Shown here piece by piece: positions 1 to 11,597 of a stretch of DNA of 64,000 bases; within the stretch, counting starts at the first letter, position 1; every line of letters begins with the position of its first letter. Made by a program: the position numbers and the translations under genes. The stretch is from Trichoderma breve (Eukaryota; Ascomycota; Sordariomycetes; Hypocreales; Hypocreaceae), in the NCBI RefSeq assembly GCF_028502605.1, contig NC_079233.1:1922001-1986000 (forward strand), written 5' to 3'. The notes under the pieces were generated by a model. That model was not told where the DNA came from and made no database searches. It saw only the letters and a list, made by a program, of their open reading frames with translations.

Positions 1-278
1 CAATGACCAGATGCTGATTGCCTGGGAAATTGAAACGTACCACGCTGTCTGCTGTGTCTCTATTGCGAGTTCTAGAGGCGCATGGCTTTCATCTATCATG
101 CATTGTCAGTAAACGAAGAGGCCATCAGTTACATATGACTACGAAGCAACTTACTGATTTCAGCAATGGTCATAACACCAGCCGCACTAGAGCTTGTTCT
201 CCTATGGCCCTTCTCTTTGGGCGGTGATGATGACAGGCCTTGAACGGCGGAGTCGACCTTGGTGAGAGGTTCAGACAT
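1..278 (-). CDS. Conserved hypothetical protein, 5' end only (continues past the left edge)
   Basis: The start codon is at 278. Exon 1 (278-155) ends at a GTAAGT donor. A 62-nt intron with an ACTGAC branch point and a GATAG acceptor leads to exon 2 (92-41), which ends at a GTACGT donor so the gene continues off the window. The visible 58 residues start MSEPLTKVDS, are Ser/Pro/Lys-rich for about 35 residues, and then read VMTIAEINESHAPLELAIET. The pattern of a basic, Ser-rich start followed by an acidic 'I..E...LE.A.ETQ..W' stretch resembles small ascomycete proteins of unknown function (possibly DUF6699-like); this is recollection, not a search. Phase is consistent across the intron, which supports a real gene. 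Function is unknown. Confidence 0.45.
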
Positions 279-3200
279 GGCGATGGTGATTGGCTGGATC
301 AGAACGGATCCAAGAGCTGGATTGACTGTGTAAGCCGGAGATGCAGACGATGCCAAAGAGGACTATCAAGGCTGTTTACCTGTTTGATGAATCAAAGACG
401 ATGGATGAAGATGGTTGGAATGTGATGAGAAGAAGAGAGAAGAGGAGAAGGTTGGAGAGAGGGGAAACAGTGGCTTGATAAAGGCAGGCAGGCACGGTGG
501 TACTCGCTTCCGTGAGTGAGCATCCCATTGCCATTTCCTGCCCCTTACGCAGCCCGGGCGGGGTAACGACTTCCTTCTCCCGGACTGGGAATGAGCATTG
601 GATCGCGTGACAATGATACCACTGGCGATGGCTGGACCTAGGCCTTGTGGTACCCGATTAGGTTTAGCAGGTGCTGATGCACTAATATCCACCCAAATCC
701 GGGGAAAGAATCTGGGGAAGCAGACCCACTGCGCAAACGAGTACCGAGTGAAGAAAAAAAAGAGCCTCGCCAGGGGAAGAGGTTGCAAAGTGCCGTGGGC
801 TGTTTTTCGTTTGGATGCACGACGATTTTCCCTGGGTTTCCCTCTGGGTGTGCTCATGAACAAGTGCCGTGGCATCACGAATTGAATTCAATCAGCCATC
901 CAATGTGACTAAATCGCCCCCCTAGCCCCTCACCGGCCGATCTCTCCGAGTGGATCGGGTACTTGGCTCCACGGCGCCCACAACGCTCTACGTAAGGTAT
1001 CCGGTACTTGAACCCGCCATTGTCTCGAAAAAGTGACGTACTCCCTCCATTCCGTATATCCCGTCCAATAACATCCGGCGAGTCGCCCGACTGAATCGCA
1101 TCCGGACTGTGTTGCAGCAGCCATTTTACTGCCTGTCTGGGTTTAGATGAGAGGCGAGGTGGTGATTGGCTCTGTAGAGGTCAGGGGACACAGTTTCAGT
1201 GTACAGTATGTAGGGAACTTGGACGCAAGCATTTACTCCGCAGCGGCTGAAGACACGCAGGACATTCATCCAAAATGGCCGCCCTCCCCCGGAAGCAGCG
1301 CCTTGCATCTCCCGCTCTTCTTCATCCTGCATGGCCTGTGAATGGCGTCCAAATCATACGCTCAGCGTTCAACATTCTTCCCAAGGAGAGACAGTGGTTC
1401 TATTGCGGGACCTTCGGCCTGCACACCGAGCCCCGCTGTGGGCCTCATAGCACGATGCATCGCGTGTTTGCCGTCAAACGTCAGCACGAAACAGCCCACA
1501 CGATGTGATCCCGCGAGCACTCCCGAGAGTCAATTGATCACAGGATACACCTCCAAGACCAATTCACTTCCAGTCTGGACCGATGCGAAAGATGATATAA
1601 CATGCACAGCACGGCATCCCTTGCGTCTGAATTTGGTGACAGTGACTTGAACCGGAAATTGAAGATCCACCGCCCAGTCAATACGACGCTCGCAACTCCC
1701 ATGCAAAGCTCCCAGCTTCCATAAATCGGACGCCTAAATCACTCCAATGCACCGTGTCATTAGTTAGACGAAACAGCCGAAACGACAACCCCAAAGGCCT
1801 TTTCTTTTGTTTCTGTTACTGTTTTCCCAGCCCGCATGCTCGCCTGACATATGCACACATACTAATGTTGCAAGTTGACCAAACTTTCGAGTCGTTCAAC
1901 GTCATGGCCCCGGCCACCTCCCTTTCCTATTTTCGAAACCAACCTGTGACAATAATTGAAAGATGCCGTCCCTAAACTTCCCGACGATGCTCGTCCCGAT
2001 TCATCCATCCTGCCCGACTGAGGGATATTGCGTGTCCGTTACCCTGTAATCCAGGCATCATTGCCACCAGTGGAGGTCGGCGATGTCCTAGACGGTCCAC
2101 AGCAGTCCTGCGACATGGGCAAAATGCTCATATGACTGTTTCGAGGATTCAGGAAACACATGTTGTATACGACTAAAACCCCTTGCACGATTCGTTTCAC
2201 CTTCCATCGACAATTATGAGCAAACGTTGCCGACCGTCGAGACGTGATACCCAGACCGCGATGCGAGTGAATACAACCCAATAGACCGCCGATGTGAATT
2301 CTAGCAATGAATGCTTTGAAGATTGTGATGGAAAATGCGGTATCATGGACGCCGAGATAAATAATATGGGAAACACGAACAACGCTTTTTGCCACGACCG
2401 GGAGTATTACCATGCGCCATCCACCGATCTTTGTCGACTCGATGAGGATATGCCTTGAAGGGACGAATAGAGCACGAAACCGGTTGCTGGATCGATTGAA
2501 GCCCCCATTTTAACTCTCAACAAAATTTGTATGATACCTTAAGGAGCCGATGCATGCAGTCTTACGCATTGCAATGCCGCTGACCATATTACTGCGTAGG
2601 CACTTCACCATGGCCCGTAGACGACCTCCACCGAACCACCACACGACTCAATCTGGATCCTCGTCCAACCTACGGAAATTTGGGCAAGTATAGAAAGTCC
2701 CAATCTCGTCGATTACAAGCTTGAAATACACCATTTGCCGCGATCATTGTTGTCACTATTGGCCTCTCCTCCTCAAGACATCCCGATACCGCGCACATGC
2801 AAATCCATATATGCGACCCGTCTCCGACTACCCTAATCCCCGCAATGGCTGGAATCTCACACGATAAAACGATTGCGATATTTCAATTTGGATGATTTCT
2901 TTTTCTTTTTGGATTCTTCAATCGATTATCCCCTTCTGCTTTCTCCACTGCAGGGAATTAACCACAGCAGAGGCTTGTCCTCTCTGTGTTATGTATTGAC
3001 TAGGTACATGAGTCGCTATAGAGCAGCATCCATAACACCATTCACACATCTCCTCGAAGCACCGAATCATCGCAAGATTTCTCAAGGATAAACAAGGCTT
3101 CAAAAAGAATCTCGAAGAGGTATTTCGGAGCGTTGCTATGAGATAATGAATATCTGTCTAATATGATTGGTGACACCCAGCCAAATATCGCGACGTGCGA

Positions 3201-5740
3201 AGGAAAGATGGACTCGAAAGATAGGGGCATGCATCAAGTGTTTTTATGAGTATATGATGCGGTAAGCCACTCTCACCCATGTAATACGATGCCTTGTGTA
3301 ATCGCTCTCATCTGATATCCGGTGTAGAATATGGAGAGTGAAATTTATGGGCAGTGTAGGTTATGTGTGCAGCTCAAAGTCGCGGGGAAGTATCTAGCGC
3401 TTAGCATCTAATGCTTCTTACAGTCAAGGGCACGGAACCTCGACGCATGGTCAAAAGGAAACTGGGAATGACGGGCTGTACGAATCATGGTTGGATGTTG
3501 GTTTAGGGTGGGATTTATGCGAATGGAATACGAATTACGAAATACAGGGAACGGCATTGTGAAATCATCACAAGTTGCAGGGTGAAACTGAGCATCGAGC
3601 ATGTCTCACAAGTGTCAGAAACCACACACTTCTACTATGGAGAAAAATGGCGCCGAAAAATAAAACATTGAAACGTTTGCGATGGACTGAACAGATCTAC
3701 TTCATTCATGCTGCCTCTAGACAACAAGGTCCACGGATGCGCTTCCATTGTGTCGCATCTAAACGCTTTACTCATAGACACTTAAATATACGAATGCATT
3801 TTAATTATATGGCAGACCATACGACGAAATTCCCAAATGTCAATACTTTATTCACTGCTGTTAGACAGATGCCACCAAGGTTGCAATGCCAAGAAGAAAG
3901 AGGCAGGACGCCATTCTACCTCAAACGCAGCGGTAGCACTTTGAAACATTTCTGTCGATTCAACTAGCTAAGATATAAAACTAGAATTTGTAAATATTTC
4001 CTTTTAACTTAAATGGCTTTGCATCGTGCTGCAGTTGCGTTTCGTCAGATAAGAGGTCACCTCTCGTCTGCCAATCGAGGACACGCTTAGAGATGGGTAT
4101 TAGTACCGGAGATACAGCCAATCTGTGTTATTGGCCGCTGAATTCATGCAATGCACACCCCAATGCATGTGGTGTAGTAGATACGACGTAATGAAACATC
4201 TAGACTTTTAGCGACCTCTCGGGAATCGCGAAGTCATTTGACAAGACCATGTGCGTATTGTCTGATGCAAAGCCCCAATGCGACATCACCTATGTCTTGA
4301 TACATACAAATGCGCTGTTAACCATTACGGCCTACACAGCGTCAACTTCTCGGTCTCTTCACCTGTATCAGATATAACCTGAATCAACTCTACCTTGACC
4401 TTTCCCTTCACTTTTCAGCAAGCAAGAAAGCTCTAAGCTAGTTCTATTCGTCAGCATCGTGGGAGATCAGCGGCGGAAGTATGTCGCCGGAGTGGTGATC
4501 GGAATATCGCTTCTGAACAAGAAAACTCCGATAGGCGGTTCCGTCAATGGTTTTCCACTTCGCCAGTGAGCGAGTAGCTTCTGAACAGAACACAAACTAG
4601 ATGTTCTGCGATGTGGTTATCAACTGCCTACCATCAAAAGATATTTTGTTATTTATGAATGCAATCTGCCGTGGATTATGCAACTGATGTTTTCACAGGC
4701 AATTCTTTTCCTCTTTTGAAGTCAAATAACTCATAAAAAGCACCAATTCGACATGATTCCGTTAAATACCACCCATTCAATAAAGTGAATATCCTCCCAA
4801 AACATGAATGATGGCACTGTAGATACAATCGGCCATGCAGACATGGTCAACCCTCGCTCCACCCAACGATGTACTGGGCTCATCACAACCCAGGATACAC
4901 GGTCAAGGAAACGGAAATGCAGATGAAGTTGGGTGCAGCGTGACAAATACATTGATTCGGAATATCAAAAACATGCAAAATTAGATGGTTCGATTGAAGA
5001 TTCCGGGCAAAGTTACATGCACTTTGGTTCATCTTAGACTGACTGAGAACCTTGAACGGACGGTAATCTTCAGTCCAAACATCAAATCAATATTACAAGC
5101 TCTAGCACCTGTATTATCCACTGTAAGCATCAAGATCCAAGGGCATCCATCCGAATCCAGCCTAAAGCCGGGGCTGGACTCGGCTTTCAACAAGCTCCTA
5201 CGGGGCCATCCTGCGGCGGAACCGTTCCGGACAAGGAGCTCAAAGCGGGGGCTAGCAGAAGAGGGGGCGGGGTAAGGCCGCTATTCAACGGAAAAGTCAG
5301 CATCAATAAAATTCCGCCACTATTGCTTCCAACTTTGGTGGAAAACTGTCGATACAATTTTGTCATCCTTCCCTCCAAGATCCGACAGAAACCGTCGGAT
5401 TCGGGGGCGGAATCGGAATCAACCCCAAACTTACACCTTTGGGGACGCAAGGACAATTGGGTTCGCGTCATCAGATGCAAATTGAGTTGGCTTTCTTTGG
5501 CGGAGAGGCGGTGCTTGTGCTGCTGAGGTGGTTTCTCTTTTCTTTTATTTTTTTTTACCCGTGTGTCGCGTAATATATATGCAGCTTCACTTCTTCACAT
5601 CACCGAGAGCTGCTCATTGTACTTACTGCTAGAGCTACTACTCCATTGACGAATTGATTGATTCCAGACAGCTTCGCTTCACATCGCTTTACATCGCTTC
5701 ACAAACTGTAGATAGGTAGTGAAAGCAAAAAGTCGCCAAC
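279..5740. other. 5.5 kb intergenic region upstream of hmgA
   Basis: No convincing gene was seen. Open frames here are short (the longest is 170 codons at 366-878, minus), low-complexity and lack splice-supported continuation. 1.7-5.0 kb is AT-rich. 5.15-5.45 kb is GC-rich with CCCCA- and GGGGCGG-type runs of the kind bound by C2H2 repressors such as CreA. That would suit the promoter of a catabolic gene, but it is an inference. Confidence 0.5.
5571..5580 (+). promoter_or_regulatory. Candidate TATA element of hmgA
   Basis: The sequence TAATATATAT lies 161 nt before the hmgA start codon, just after a T-rich tract. Position and composition suit a core promoter. The start codon itself has a good fungal context (GCCAACATGCCC). 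Confidence 0.5.
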
Positions 5741-7252
5741 ATGCCCGTCACAGAGTTTGCCACGAAGGAGCTGTACAGATACCAGAATGGCTTCAACAAC
5801 CACCTAGAGTGAGTGAATTTCTGCCGTACTTGAGCATCCCCAGCTACTGCGACTTACACCAACCTCACAAAAGTACCTTTACATCTCCAATGCTAACCTC
5901 ACCTCCACCACTACAGATCCGAAGCTATCCAGGGCGCCCTCCCCATCGGCCAAAACTCCCCTCAAAAGCCCCCCCATGGCCTCTACGCCGAGAAGCTCTC
6001 CGGAACTGCCTTCACAGCCCCCCGCCACGAGAACAAGCAGACCTGGCTGTACCGCATCCTCCCTTCGTGCGCCCATCCGCCCTACCAGCCCTCTCCCGAG
6101 TCTCGCGCCGCCCAGGAAGGCGCCGACACCTCCAAGCTGCGCTACATCCCCAACCAGCTGCGGTGGGATCCTTTCGACCACAATGAGGCGCGCGACCTCG
6201 ACTTCGTCTCCGGCATGAGGCTGGTCGCTGGCGCCGGCGATCCCACGCTCAAGCAGGGCATCGGCATGCTGGTCTACGCCGCCGGCAAGAGCATGGACGA
6301 GAAGTCGGCCTTTTACTCAGCAGACGGCGACCTCTTGATCGTGCCGCAGGAGGGCGACCTCAACATCCGCACCGAGTTTGGCTGGCTGCTGGTGCGCCCC
6401 ATGGAGATCTGCGTCATCCCTCGCGGCGTCAAATACCAGGTCCAGCTTTCATCAGGCCCAGCCAGGGGCTACGCTCTCGAGCTGTACCAAGGCCACTTCA
6501 ACCTCCCCGAGCTGGGCCCCATCGGTTCCAACGGCCTCGCCAACGCCCGCGACTTCCAAGCACCCGTGGCCCATTTCAGCGAGGACTTTGGCGCCACGGC
6601 CTCCGAGGGCAGCAACTCGTTCGACATCACCGTCAAGCTCAACAACACGCTCTTCCACACGCGCCAGGCCCACACGCCCTTCGACGTCGTCGGCTGGCAG
6701 GGCAACTACTACCCCTACAAGTACGACCTGGGCCGCTTCAACACCATCGGCACCATCTCGTACGACCACCCGGACCCGTCCATCTTCACCGTCCTGTCGG
6801 CCCCGTCCGGCGTGCCCGGCACCGCCGTCGCCGACTTCGTCATCTTCCCACCGCGCTGGCTGGTCGGCGAGGACACTTTCCGCCCGCCCTGGTACCACCG
6901 CAACACCATGAGCGAGTTCATGGGCCTCATCTGCGGCGGCTACGACGCCAAGAGGGGCGGCGCCGGCGGCTTCGTTCCCGGAGGCGCCAGTCTGCACAAC
7001 GTCATGAGCGGCCACGGCCCAGACGCCGACAGCCATGAGGGTGCCCGCAATGCGGCGCTCGCCCCCGTCAAGGTCGGTGGTGGCAGCTGTGCCTTCATGT
7101 TCGAGAGCTGCCTCATGGTCGGTGTCACCGAATGGGGACTGCGCACCTGCAAGAAGGTTCAGGAGGGCTACAGCGAGGAGAGCTGGGGAGGTGTCAAGAC
7201 GCACTGGGCGAAGCCCGCCGGTAAGGAGGTGAGAAGCCACCTCGCCGAGTAA
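5741..7252 (+). CDS. hmgA: Homogentisate 1,2-dioxygenase
   Basis: This enzyme opens the aromatic ring of homogentisate to maleylacetoacetate in phenylalanine/tyrosine catabolism; it is a cytosolic, Fe(II)-dependent cupin. Exons are 5741-5808 and 5917-7252, giving 467 aa, close to the family's usual 440-470. The 108-nt intron has a GTGAGT donor, a GCTAAC branch point and a CAG acceptor. Family blocks are plain: [20 protein letters not shown] near the N-terminus, then [47 protein letters not shown], and the C-terminal metal-site block [12 protein letters not shown] followed by [15 protein letters not shown]. The start is supported by [18 protein letters not shown], which aligns with the Aspergillus HmgA N-terminus. 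The partner genes fahA and maiA, clustered with hmgA in Aspergillus, are not in this window. Confidence 0.97.
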
Positions 7253-7636
7253 GAGGGATAATGTGGTGGAGTCGAAATGGTTTGACTCGTAACGTCTTTA
7301 GAGACTCGTGTAAACAATTTTGTCATGTATTTTGCTTTATGTTTTCATATGTGGGATTGAGGGACAGCCCGCTGTCGATGTTTTGTATTGTAGGATATTA
7401 GCGATCATCAGAATGAAATACCAAATCATTTTAACACTTTTTCAAGGTTCCAGATAAAAACTCATACATTGATAAACGCCCCGTCTACATGCATCTACAT
7501 GTGACCTTTGGTATACAATACCACCGAACCTCCCTAATTAGCACATATCGATTCAAACCCATCCTCCAACGCCAAACACATTGCTGCCGCCCGCCCCCTA
7601 AATCGTACACATCAACGCCTCATCTTCAGAACCGCC
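7253..7636. other. Convergent 3' region between hmgA and the TMEM135-like gene
   Basis: This 384-bp AT-rich spacer between two genes that converge presumably holds both 3' UTRs. No gene or structured element was seen. Confidence 0.6.
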
Positions 7637-9496
7637 CTACTCATCCTTATCCTTCTCTTCATCCTCATCTTCCCCATCCTCCTCCAAAGCCCAGTCCTTC
7701 CACCCTTCACCCCGCAGCCAGCTCACGCCCTTGCGCCACTGGCCCTCTCGGATGGCCTTTGCATCACGCTCGTACACCACACCCGTCACCATCAGCGCAA
7801 GAACAAACACCCACACGTCTCCGCCCTTCATGGCCTTCCACCAGCGTCGCTTCACACCAACCTTCCACAGGCTGTCAACGCTGGCACGAGCAGAGTACAG
7901 GAACACACCGCGGCCGTGGCGACGCTCTACCCACGCCCACATGCCCGCGAAGAAGCCTCCCAGGAAGATACGCTGCGTCGCAAGAACATGGCGCGGAAGA
8001 TACTGCTGGAAGAAGCAAATAGATGCCCAGGCCGTCGAGAGGGATCCCGTGGCAAAGGTAGAGAGGCGCAGAGCCTGCGATATGATTTTCTGGATGGTGG
8101 CGAATGGGAAGTTGTACAAGTTGCGGGACCGAGGGATGATGGTCATGGCGGAAGTGAAAATCAGGAAGAAACGCGTCATAGTCGGGAACGAGTTGAGCCA
8201 GAAGGTAAGGTAGGTTCGCAGACAAGACGGGTCTGTGGGATGAAGAGTTGCGCAGGAGAGAGACGTAATGAGCGGATGAGCCTGTGAGCTCAGTGGTGAG
8301 ACGCCAGCCAGCGTCGGTGGGAGAACCTCTTTGTTGGGGAACAAGATGGGAGAAATATTAGGTCTATAGAAGGATGAAAGTTAGTCTAGTCACATATCTT
8401 CACATAGAGGATTTAGCTTACGGCCAGTTGAGTCGGGCCATCTCTGCGATATTTGCCAGGACATCAGTCGCACTGGGCCACTTGAGAGTCTTGGGGTAGT
8501 TCTCTGGTGCCGGGGGTAGGTAAGTAGACGAGTTTTTGAAAATGAAATCCCCAAACGACTATCGCATTGTTAGTAAGTGGTCCTTGGTTGAAATACAGGG
8601 AAGGGACAAAAAACATACGGAAGGAAAGCAATCAGGGTCAAAGACTGCAGCATGGAGCAATTGGCCGAAAGCCAGGGGCTGCAGCATCCAGCTACCAAAC
8701 CACCAGGGCCGCTCGCGGTTCTTCCCATTCTTGATGCCCCAAATCATGCCGTCCTTCTCGCACACATTCCAGCCAAACTCCAAGGCTCGGAACAGGGCGT
8801 AGATGGCGATGCTGACACGCATCTGCTGGGACGGATAGACGCCGAGGGCAAGACCCGCGAGCGACGCACCAATGGCCGGCGCAAACGGCGATGTCAGAGT
8901 TGCCGTCGTCCGCGGGTTGCGCAGCCGGAAAGGCTCGGCCTGCGGATCCAGGAGATGGACGCGGAGCCGGGTGAGGAAGCGGAAGAGCACCCGGTAGAGA
9001 AACAAGATGCTGGACAATGAGAGAGACAGCCTCAAGGCGGGGGATTTGTAGAATGGCTTCTTCTGTCCGCCTGCACTCGAACTAATTTCGTTTCAAAGAT
9101 CCGTCAGCTTCGCAACAATCACCATGTAGTCCATTCATCGAACCAGTAGACTTACTCCTTGCTCCCAAGTCTCTTCATGACCGCGTCCCACACTTTCATG
9201 CCAATCCACGTCGCCGTGAAGACGCGCAGCGAGTGCCGCACCGCCTTTGCATTGTAGTCATCACCTCCCTTCCTCGGCTGCAGTGCCTTGTCCACGCTGC
9301 TTGGGCTCGGTGCCGCGCGGCGCAGCGTCCGCGACTTGGAGAGGATGTACTTGTGAAGTGCCGCGTATTCGCGCGGCGAGATGGTGTATCGCAAGGCATT
9401 CCGGAGGATTGGGTCTGGCCCGGAAGAGCCGGCTCCAGTGCCTTGCATGACGGCCTTGTCGCTCGGAGGCGGGGCCAGCGCTGATGGCGATGCCAT
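7637..9496 (-). CDS. TMEM135-like integral membrane protein
   Basis: Four exons (9496-9156, 9081-8619, 8558-8422, 8363-7637) joined at GTAAGT/GTATGT/GTAAGC donors keep frame and give 555 aa. The N-terminus (SDP..RNALRYTISPREYAAL) is a soluble lead. The middle and C-terminal parts carry several hydrophobic helices, including a repeated type with small residues (GASLAGLALGVYPSQQMRVS and, later, RIFLGGFFAGMWAWVERRHG). The blocks 'IAIYALFRALEFGWN' and 'FLGGFFAGMWAWVER..GR' resemble the TMEM135/Tim17-related family, which in animals is linked to peroxisomes, mitochondria and lipid handling. The protein ends in a very acidic tail (EEDGEDEDEEKDKDE). Alternative: another Tim17-superfamily protein. 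The structure is well supported by splice phase; the function is inferred. Confidence 0.78.
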
Positions 9497-11597
9497 TGTA
9501 ACGATGTCGTCGATGTCGCAGCTGTTTTGATATCGGGTACGCAGCCACTGAGGAGTCGTGTGGTGTCGCCGACCTTCGCGAGGACCAGCTGCAGCGGTGT
9601 TAAGTAGTCAACGTCGAGTCCCCTTCCTCCAGATACGACCAAAAGACACGGGCCAGCCTGAGCCGCAAAATATGCCCGTTATCACCCAACCCCCAGGCGA
9701 CGAGGGAGAGCAAAGGAGTCGAGTGGTGTGACGGTGACTCTGCGTGCTGCTGTCCGGAACGCGATGCGGCAATGACACGTAGCTTGATACTCCCTAAGTC
9801 TTTCGCTCTTGCGACGTGTCCCCAGGAAAGGCTCGAGTCGAACAGCCCAGGATGAGGCTATCGCCACGCCAGGCACTCGGGTCGATCTGTGAAGCCCGCA
9901 GCGAAGTTGCAAGAGCCAAAGCTCCTCCCTGTCCGCCCTGCAGTGGCCAGTGCGGTAGCCAACGAAAGGTTGAGCCTCGGCAGCGCGGCACATGTGAGCG
10001 GGCAGCAATTATGGAGCACCAAGACCGCTATAATACAGGGGGTTTAGAGTGGGGCTAGACTCGGGCAGGGCTTCCCCATTGTCACTGTTGCTGATGACTT
10101 CATCTGCACTCACTGACTCGGTATTTAATTACCCGATGTTAATTCCAATTGTATGCTGTTGCGGTTATCTACGCAGAAGACCATTATCATGAAACAGACA
10201 TCTGGTAGCTACGAGCTTTTGACACACACCCGTTGTAGACATCAGTTATTATCAAAAAGACCAAGACTTATACATACCTTGGGTACCGGACACGAACATG
10301 CAATTTCCTGTTACTACCGCTACATTCTTTAGCCTTGAAAATAGCCGGACAACCAAGGTACTTCTCATTCCATTCTATCACGGCACTCTTAGTTGTCTAC
10401 CTGCATGGTAATGGCAACTCCTCATAAACGTGGAATTCATGTTGGCTAGACACCTCATGCCCCTATTTGTATAACTATGGGACAAGCCAGCAACTACGTG
10501 TTTCATTAAATGCAATACGTGGCAGAGCATGTCCTCACCGTAAAACTCACATCACCCAAGCTAGCACCTGCATGAGGTCTGTATCAGGGGCATCATGCAT
10601 CGCAAGATGTCGGCAGTTCTCCGACGTCTTCTCCCAGGCTGGACCGCAAAAACAGGGTTGAGGCGGTCATGGAACGTAATACCTATTATAAGATACTACC
10701 TATTACTACCTAGTATAAAGCATCATCTCAATCACAGGTGAGAGGTCGCAAATCGAGAAATCCCCCATCAACCTAGACTATTATCAACTGCTACCTGTAC
10801 CTGCAAACCCAATGACGAAGTGTGCCTAACCGCCATCTCCTCGTCTTTTTAATCCATCCTGCCGGCCATTTGCTCGCAAATAGAGTATGTAGCCAGCTTA
10901 CTGACCTTCGCCTGAATCCGCAACCACCGCAATATGCATTCCACATTATCTAGCCGCTATCCTGGTAGCTGCCTTCAAAATCATCAAAACGTTATCATAT
11001 GCTTCCAAGTAGGAGGCAATTCCTTTTTTCAAAAACCAATATTCCGTTCCGCCAATTCCCTCCCATTTTCTACACCCCATTTGATATTCTTCCTCCATAC
11101 CAAAGGATACTCACGCAAGATGCTTCAAAGGAGACAGCTGGAGTCAGTCATCTCCTTCAGGGGTAGTCTTGTAATCGACGTCCATCTCGAAGCTCCGTCA
11201 AAGTGAGACCGTCTGTTGGTAGTTCTCTGCGCATGCCTGTACGTCCGGTGTTTCCAGTGGGAATAGCACGACCACAAAAGATATGCTCGTGCGATTGCTG
11301 AGCGCCCATTTTATGTATGATTTGGCGTCATCATCCCATATCCTTCCTTCCACAATCCAACCCAAAAGCAGCCTCTCCGCAGAAACAAAAACAATTCGCC
11401 GGCAATTTTCGTGTTGTATCAAAGACACTAATGCACGCCAATTTTCAAAAGAAGAAGAAAAGGAGCCGAAGGCTCTTTTGCGAGGCAACATGCCAAAGTG
11501 AATAACTTTTGGAGAGCTGTGATGCAAATGCTCGGTGTAAGGCACGTCATCTCATTGCGAGAGGAGTCGTTAATCATCAAACAACGCAAAATGACCA
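9497..11597. other. 2.1 kb intergenic region
   Basis: This lies upstream of the TMEM135-like gene and downstream of the BTB gene. 10.6-10.75 kb contains short direct repeats of ACCTATTA type. 11.2-11.5 kb is probably 3' UTR of the BTB gene. No gene was seen. Confidence 0.5.

Noticed and set aside
366..878. 170-codon open frame (-) next to the left-edge gene
   Set aside because: Low-complexity, ends in the leader of the real gene, no conserved look.
6452..7240. 262-codon open frame (-) antisense to hmgA
   Set aside because: Shadow of a strongly codon-biased gene; Val/Glu/Ala/Gly-rich with no domain.
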